Assembly (NCBI RefSeq): GCF_016127315.1
Contig: NZ_CP065997.1
Coordinates: 3,906,001-3,970,000, forward strand
Direction: 5' to 3'
Source: Achromobacter deleyi
Lineage (GTDB): Bacteria > Pseudomonadota > Gammaproteobacteria > Burkholderiales > Burkholderiaceae_B
DNA: 64,000 nt
Part shown: piece by piece, positions 61,486-64,000 of the stretch
Numbering within the stretch: position 1 is the first letter of the stretch
Layout: each line of letters begins with the position of its first letter
Translations under genes and position numbers: made by a program
The notes under the pieces: model-generated
Told to the model about the DNA's origin: nothing
Database searches by the model: none
What the model saw: only the letters and a program-made list of their open reading frames with translations

Positions 61486-62283
61486 ATGTTTGCAATTCGG
61501 CCAATCCCCGCCATGCGCAACAGCCACATCGACCTGCACGACCGCCTCGACCGCGCGGTGGTCGCCATCGGCAACGACTATCCGCCCGGCCACCTGCTGC
61601 CGGCGCACACGCACCGCCGCGCCCAGCTGCTGTACGGCGCCACCGGCGTCATGCACGTGGTCACCCGCGACGGCAACTGGGTGGTGCCGCCGCAGCGCGC
61701 CGTGTGGATCCCGGCCGGCGTGGCGCACCAGGTGCGCATGCAGGACGTCAGCACCCGCAGCGCCTATATCGAACCGGGCGCGGCCCGCGCCGGCAGCGCC
61801 GCCTGCGAGGTGGTCGAGGTGTCGCCGCTGCTGCGCCAGCTGCTGCTGGCGGCGGTCGACATGCCGGCCGACTACGACCCGGCCGGCCGCGACGGCGCGC
61901 TGGCGGCGCTGCTGCTGCACGAGGTGACGCGCGCGCCGGTGCTGCCGCTGCACATTCCGCTGCCGCGCGACAAGCGCCTGGCGCCGCTGTGCCGCGCCTT
62001 CATCGCCGCGCCCGACGTGCGCCAGTCGCCCGAGGCCTGGGCCGGGCGCCTGCACATGAGTCCGCGCACCTTCAGCCGCCATTTCCGCCAGCAGACCGGC
62101 ATGGCGTTCTCGGCCTGGCGCCAGCGCGCCTGCGTGGTGCTGGCGCTGGCGCGGCTGGCGGCCGGCACGCCGGTGACGGCGATCGCGCTGGACTTCGGCT
62201 ACCAGAGCCCGGCGGCGTTCTCGACCATGTTCAAGCGCGTGCTGGGCAGTCCGCCCACCAGTTATCTGCACCCGGCCGGTTAA
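61486..62283 (+). CDS. AraC-family transcriptional regulator
   Basis: The 265-residue protein has a cupin-type sensor half (PGHLLPAHTHRRAQLLYGAT, then WIPAGVAHQVRM) and a C-terminal AraC DNA-binding domain with LHMSPRTFSRHFRQQTGM and ALDFGYQSPAAFSTMFKRVL. An internal Met 9 codons downstream is an alternative start. It probably controls the divergent TauE/SafE-type gene. The cupin motif HTH with a later His suggests a small ligand or metal. Confidence 0.9.
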   Translation: MFAIRPIPAMRNSHIDLHDRLDRAVVAIGNDYPPGHLLPAHTHRRAQLLYGATGVMHVVTRDGNWVVPPQRAVWIPAGVAHQVRMQDVSTRSAYIEPGAARAGSAACEVVEVSPLLRQLLLAAVDMPADYDPAGRDGALAALLLHEVTRAPVLPLHIPLPRDKRLAPLCRAFIAAPDVRQSPEAWAGRLHMSPRTFSRHFRQQTGMAFSAWRQRACVVLALARLAAGTPVTAIALDFGYQSPAAFSTMFKRVLGSPPTSYLHPAG

Positions 62284-62299
62284 GCGCCGCTGGTGGGCG

Positions 62300-62881
62300 T
62301 CAGCGCCGCAGCTTCATCGATACATCCGTATGCGTGCCGCGATCCAGGTCCGCGCCGCGGGCTTGCTCCCAGGCCGGCAGCGTGAGCAATTCGTTGCCCG
62401 TCTCGCCCGACTCGATGCGCCGCGCGATATCGTCGAGCAGCTGGGTACGCGTGGCGAATCCGCGTCCTTGCAGGCCGCGGGCGAATAGCCGGTACGTCAG
62501 ATTGGGTTCGGCTCCCTTCATCACGCCGAGGTCGAGGATGCGGCCGTGTTCATCGCGCAGCAGCAGGTGGCCGGGACGGGCGTAGATGCGGTAGATGCGC
62601 CACGGCGAGGACACCGAGGCGTGGGCGCGCGGCGCGTCGGAGGGGGCGGGGCCGCCGGCCGGTGGCGGCGCGGGCGGCAGCAATTTCACGCAGGCGTTGG
62701 CGAAGCGGGCAATGGACCTTCGGATGGCGCTCACGCCGGGTGCGCGCCGCGTGGGCGCGCCGAAGGGACGATGGAAATCGCGTGCGGCGGGGCGTGCGCC
62801 GCGCGTTGGCAAAGAACATGGCGCATGGCCGTCTTCCTCCTGGATGGCGATACGGCGAGGTGACGCGCGTTCAAGCACCAT
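62300..62881 (-). CDS. Hypothetical protein
   Basis: I do not recognise this 193-residue frame. The C-terminal half has ordinary coding character (YRIYARPGHLLLRDEHGRIL, then LFARGLQGRGFATRTQLLDD). The N-terminal half is rich in Arg, Pro and Ala and has no clear ribosome site at 62881, so the true start may lie further in. It is convergent with the AraC gene. The likely form is a small soluble protein of about 100-190 residues. Confidence 0.5.
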   Translation of the reverse strand: MVLERASPRRIAIQEEDGHAPCSLPTRGARPAARDFHRPFGAPTRRAPGVSAIRRSIARFANACVKLLPPAPPPAGGPAPSDAPRAHASVSSPWRIYRIYARPGHLLLRDEHGRILDLGVMKGAEPNLTYRLFARGLQGRGFATRTQLLDDIARRIESGETGNELLTLPAWEQARGADLDRGTHTDVSMKLRR

Positions 62882-63105
62882 CTTTGCAGGATACGCGCTT
62901 TATTAGCCGCCGCGTGGATTTGTGCGAGCGTCAATTGGAAACACCCGTTGACTTTCGTTGAACGCACACCCATAGTGAATCGGCAGCTTTTCGAGCATCG
63001 TGATCAACGTCCGGTATCGCGCCCCCGTGGGTGCCTCATTGTTCGCCATCCTTTCCTTGACTGGCTTGCTTCCCGGGCAGTGCCCGCCACGCAAGGAGTG
63101 AAAAT

Positions 63106-63309
63106 ATGGAAACCGGCATTGTGAAGTGGTTCAACGACGCCAAGGGCTTTGGGTTCATCATGCCCGAGAATGGCGGCAAGGACCTGTTCGCGCATTTCTC
63201 CGAAATCGTCGGTGACGGCCACAAGGCCCTGGTCGAAAACCAGCGCGTCAGCTATGTCACGGCGCAAGGCGCCAAAGGCCCGCACGCGACGCAGATTCGC
63301 GCAATGTGA
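63106..63309 (+). CDS. Cold-shock protein, CspA family
   Basis: This 67-residue single cold-shock domain has RNP1 (KGFGFI) and RNP2 (DLFAHF) and begins METGIVKWFNDAKG. It binds single-stranded RNA and DNA as an RNA chaperone. A strong AAGGAG ribosome site stands before the ATG. The roughly 220 bases upstream hold no convincing gene and may be the long leader typical of cspA genes. A small conserved-looking gene follows 41 bases later. Confidence 0.95.
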   Translation: METGIVKWFNDAKGFGFIMPENGGKDLFAHFSEIVGDGHKALVENQRVSYVTAQGAKGPHATQIRAM

Positions 63310-63350
63310 CCCGCGGGCCCGCGTGGCCCCGGGTCCACACAGGAGGATGC

Positions 63351-63626
63351 ATGTTTCCCAACAACATGGTCTACAAGGGATACCGGCTGACTGCCAGCGT
63401 GTCCCGCATTGCGGTGGCGGGCAGCCACCGCCCCGCGTTCACCGCGACCGTGGCGGTCGATCTGGCCGGTGATGGCTACCCGTTGCACGATCCACAGTTG
63501 GTGCCGCTGTTCGCCTCGGGTGGTTTCGTGTCCTCACCGGTCATGGCGGTGGATGCCGCCATCCACCACGGGCGTGAACTGGTCGACGGCTACGTGAGGC
63601 CTGGCGCCCAGGTTCTCGCTCGCTAG
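63351..63626 (+). CDS. Small hypothetical protein following the cold-shock gene
   Basis: This 91-residue protein has AGGAGG just before the ATG at 63351, so it is very likely translated. It contains YKGYRLTASVSRIAVAGSHR, a mid-protein FTATVAVDL strand and a C-terminal AVDAAIHHGRELVDGYV helix. There is no signal peptide. It follows the cold-shock gene closely and may be cotranscribed with it. Its function is unknown. Confidence 0.7.
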   Translation: MFPNNMVYKGYRLTASVSRIAVAGSHRPAFTATVAVDLAGDGYPLHDPQLVPLFASGGFVSSPVMAVDAAIHHGRELVDGYVRPGAQVLAR

Positions 63627-63647
63627 AATGCCTCGGCGGGGCGCGCC

Positions 63648-64000
63648 TCAGGCGACGCCCGCGCCATACCAGAGCACGGCGAAGAAATGGCAGGCCGTGC
63701 CGGCCAGCACGAACAGGTGCCAGACGAAGTGGCCGTAGCGCCAGCGGTTGTCGAACACGAAGAACACCACGCCGCCGGTATAGGCCAGTCCGCCGGCCAG
63801 CAGCCACCACAGGCCGCCGGTCGGCACCCGCTCCAGCATCGGCTTGACGGCGATGACCACCAGCCAGCCCATCGCCAGGTACAGCCCGGTGGACAGGGCG
63901 GGCCGGTCGAGCCGCTTGCTGGCCTTCAGGCCCACGCCCAGCAGCGCCATGCCCCACACCAGGCCGAACAGCGTCCAGCCCCACGGGCCGCGCAGCGCGC
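63648..64000 (-). CDS. Hemolysin III / PAQR-type membrane protein (C-terminal part)
   Basis: The frame is open to the window edge, so only the last 117 residues are seen. They contain GWTLFGLVWGMALLGVGLKA, then helices with GGLWWLLAGGLAYTGGVVFF, and WHLFVLAGTACHFFAVLWYG with the His pair typical of the hemolysin III (HlyIII/PAQR) family. In that family the histidines bind zinc within the membrane. The name is historical, and most members are not hemolysins. Confidence 0.88.
   Translation of the reverse strand, partial: ALRGPWGWTLFGLVWGMALLGVGLKASKRLDRPALSTGLYLAMGWLVVIAVKPMLERVPTGGLWWLLAGGLAYTGGVVFFVFDNRWRYGHFVWHLFVLAGTACHFFAVLWYGAGVA

Noticed and set aside
62903..63094. A 63-codon minus-strand open frame before the cold-shock gene
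   Set aside because: No ribosome site and no motif. It lies in what is probably the cold-shock leader.

Overview
The window is GC-rich, densely coded DNA. Gene content and protein style point to a betaproteobacterium of the Alcaligenaceae (Achromobacter/Bordetella-like): a large FhaB-type exoprotein with its TpsB partner, TRAP and Nrt/Cyn transporters, SCP-x-type thiolases, a cyanase operon and a beta-etherase-like GST. The genus is inferred from protein resemblance, not from a marker gene. No rRNA, tRNA, CRISPR array or insertion sequence was seen.

Region 1 (1-24657) is one coherent two-partner-secretion (TPS) island. It starts with the tail of a TonB-like protein, an ECF sigma factor and a FecR-type anti-sigma factor. 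Then come a 4230-residue TpsA exoprotein, its TpsB transporter, an ExbB protein fused to a periplasmic DUF2341/LamG-like part, ExbD, TonB, a putative porin, a periplasmic coiled-coil protein, a YbjN-like protein, a parvulin isomerase, and an Xre/MbcA-like plus RES-like pair. The layout resembles the Pseudomonas aeruginosa pdtA/pdtB locus. tpsA and tpsB each lie behind a nearly identical promoter-like motif with exactly conserved internal spacing, which suggests that the local sigma factor drives both. A strong intrinsic terminator separates the two genes.

Region 2 (24658-42917) is metabolic and regulatory. It holds pyridoxal kinase; a cyanate/nitrate-type ABC importer with cyanase behind a PAS histidine kinase and NarL-type regulator; a YadG/YadH-type ABC exporter; a GST; a DUF4168 protein; an acetyl-CoA acetyltransferase; a Sfp-type phosphopantetheinyl transferase; and a PAS-LuxR regulator. 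Last comes a catabolic operon (thiolase, acyl-CoA synthetase, TRAP transporter) whose acyl-CoA synthetase carries a frameshift.

Region 3 (42918-60526) is a biosynthetic gene cluster built around a single 4043-residue NRPS-PKS. The predicted order is formyltransferase, condensation-domain remnant, adenylation domain with an embedded methyltransferase, PCP, KS, AT, DH, ER, KR, ACP, terminal reductase. The adenylation code reads as glycine-like and the AT as malonyl-specific. One extension round would therefore give an N-formyl (possibly N-methyl) 4-aminobutyryl chain released as an aldehyde or alcohol. Downstream genes encode an unrecognised protein that may be a cupin-type iron oxygenase, an alpha/beta hydrolase, a Rieske oxygenase, a LysE exporter and a second alpha/beta hydrolase. 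The phosphopantetheinyl transferase 7 kb upstream could activate the carrier domains. I do not recognise this cluster as a described system.

Region 4 (60527-64000) holds a TauE/SafE-type permease divergent from an AraC regulator, a hypothetical gene, a cold-shock protein with a small companion gene, and the end of a hemolysin III-type membrane protein that runs off the window.
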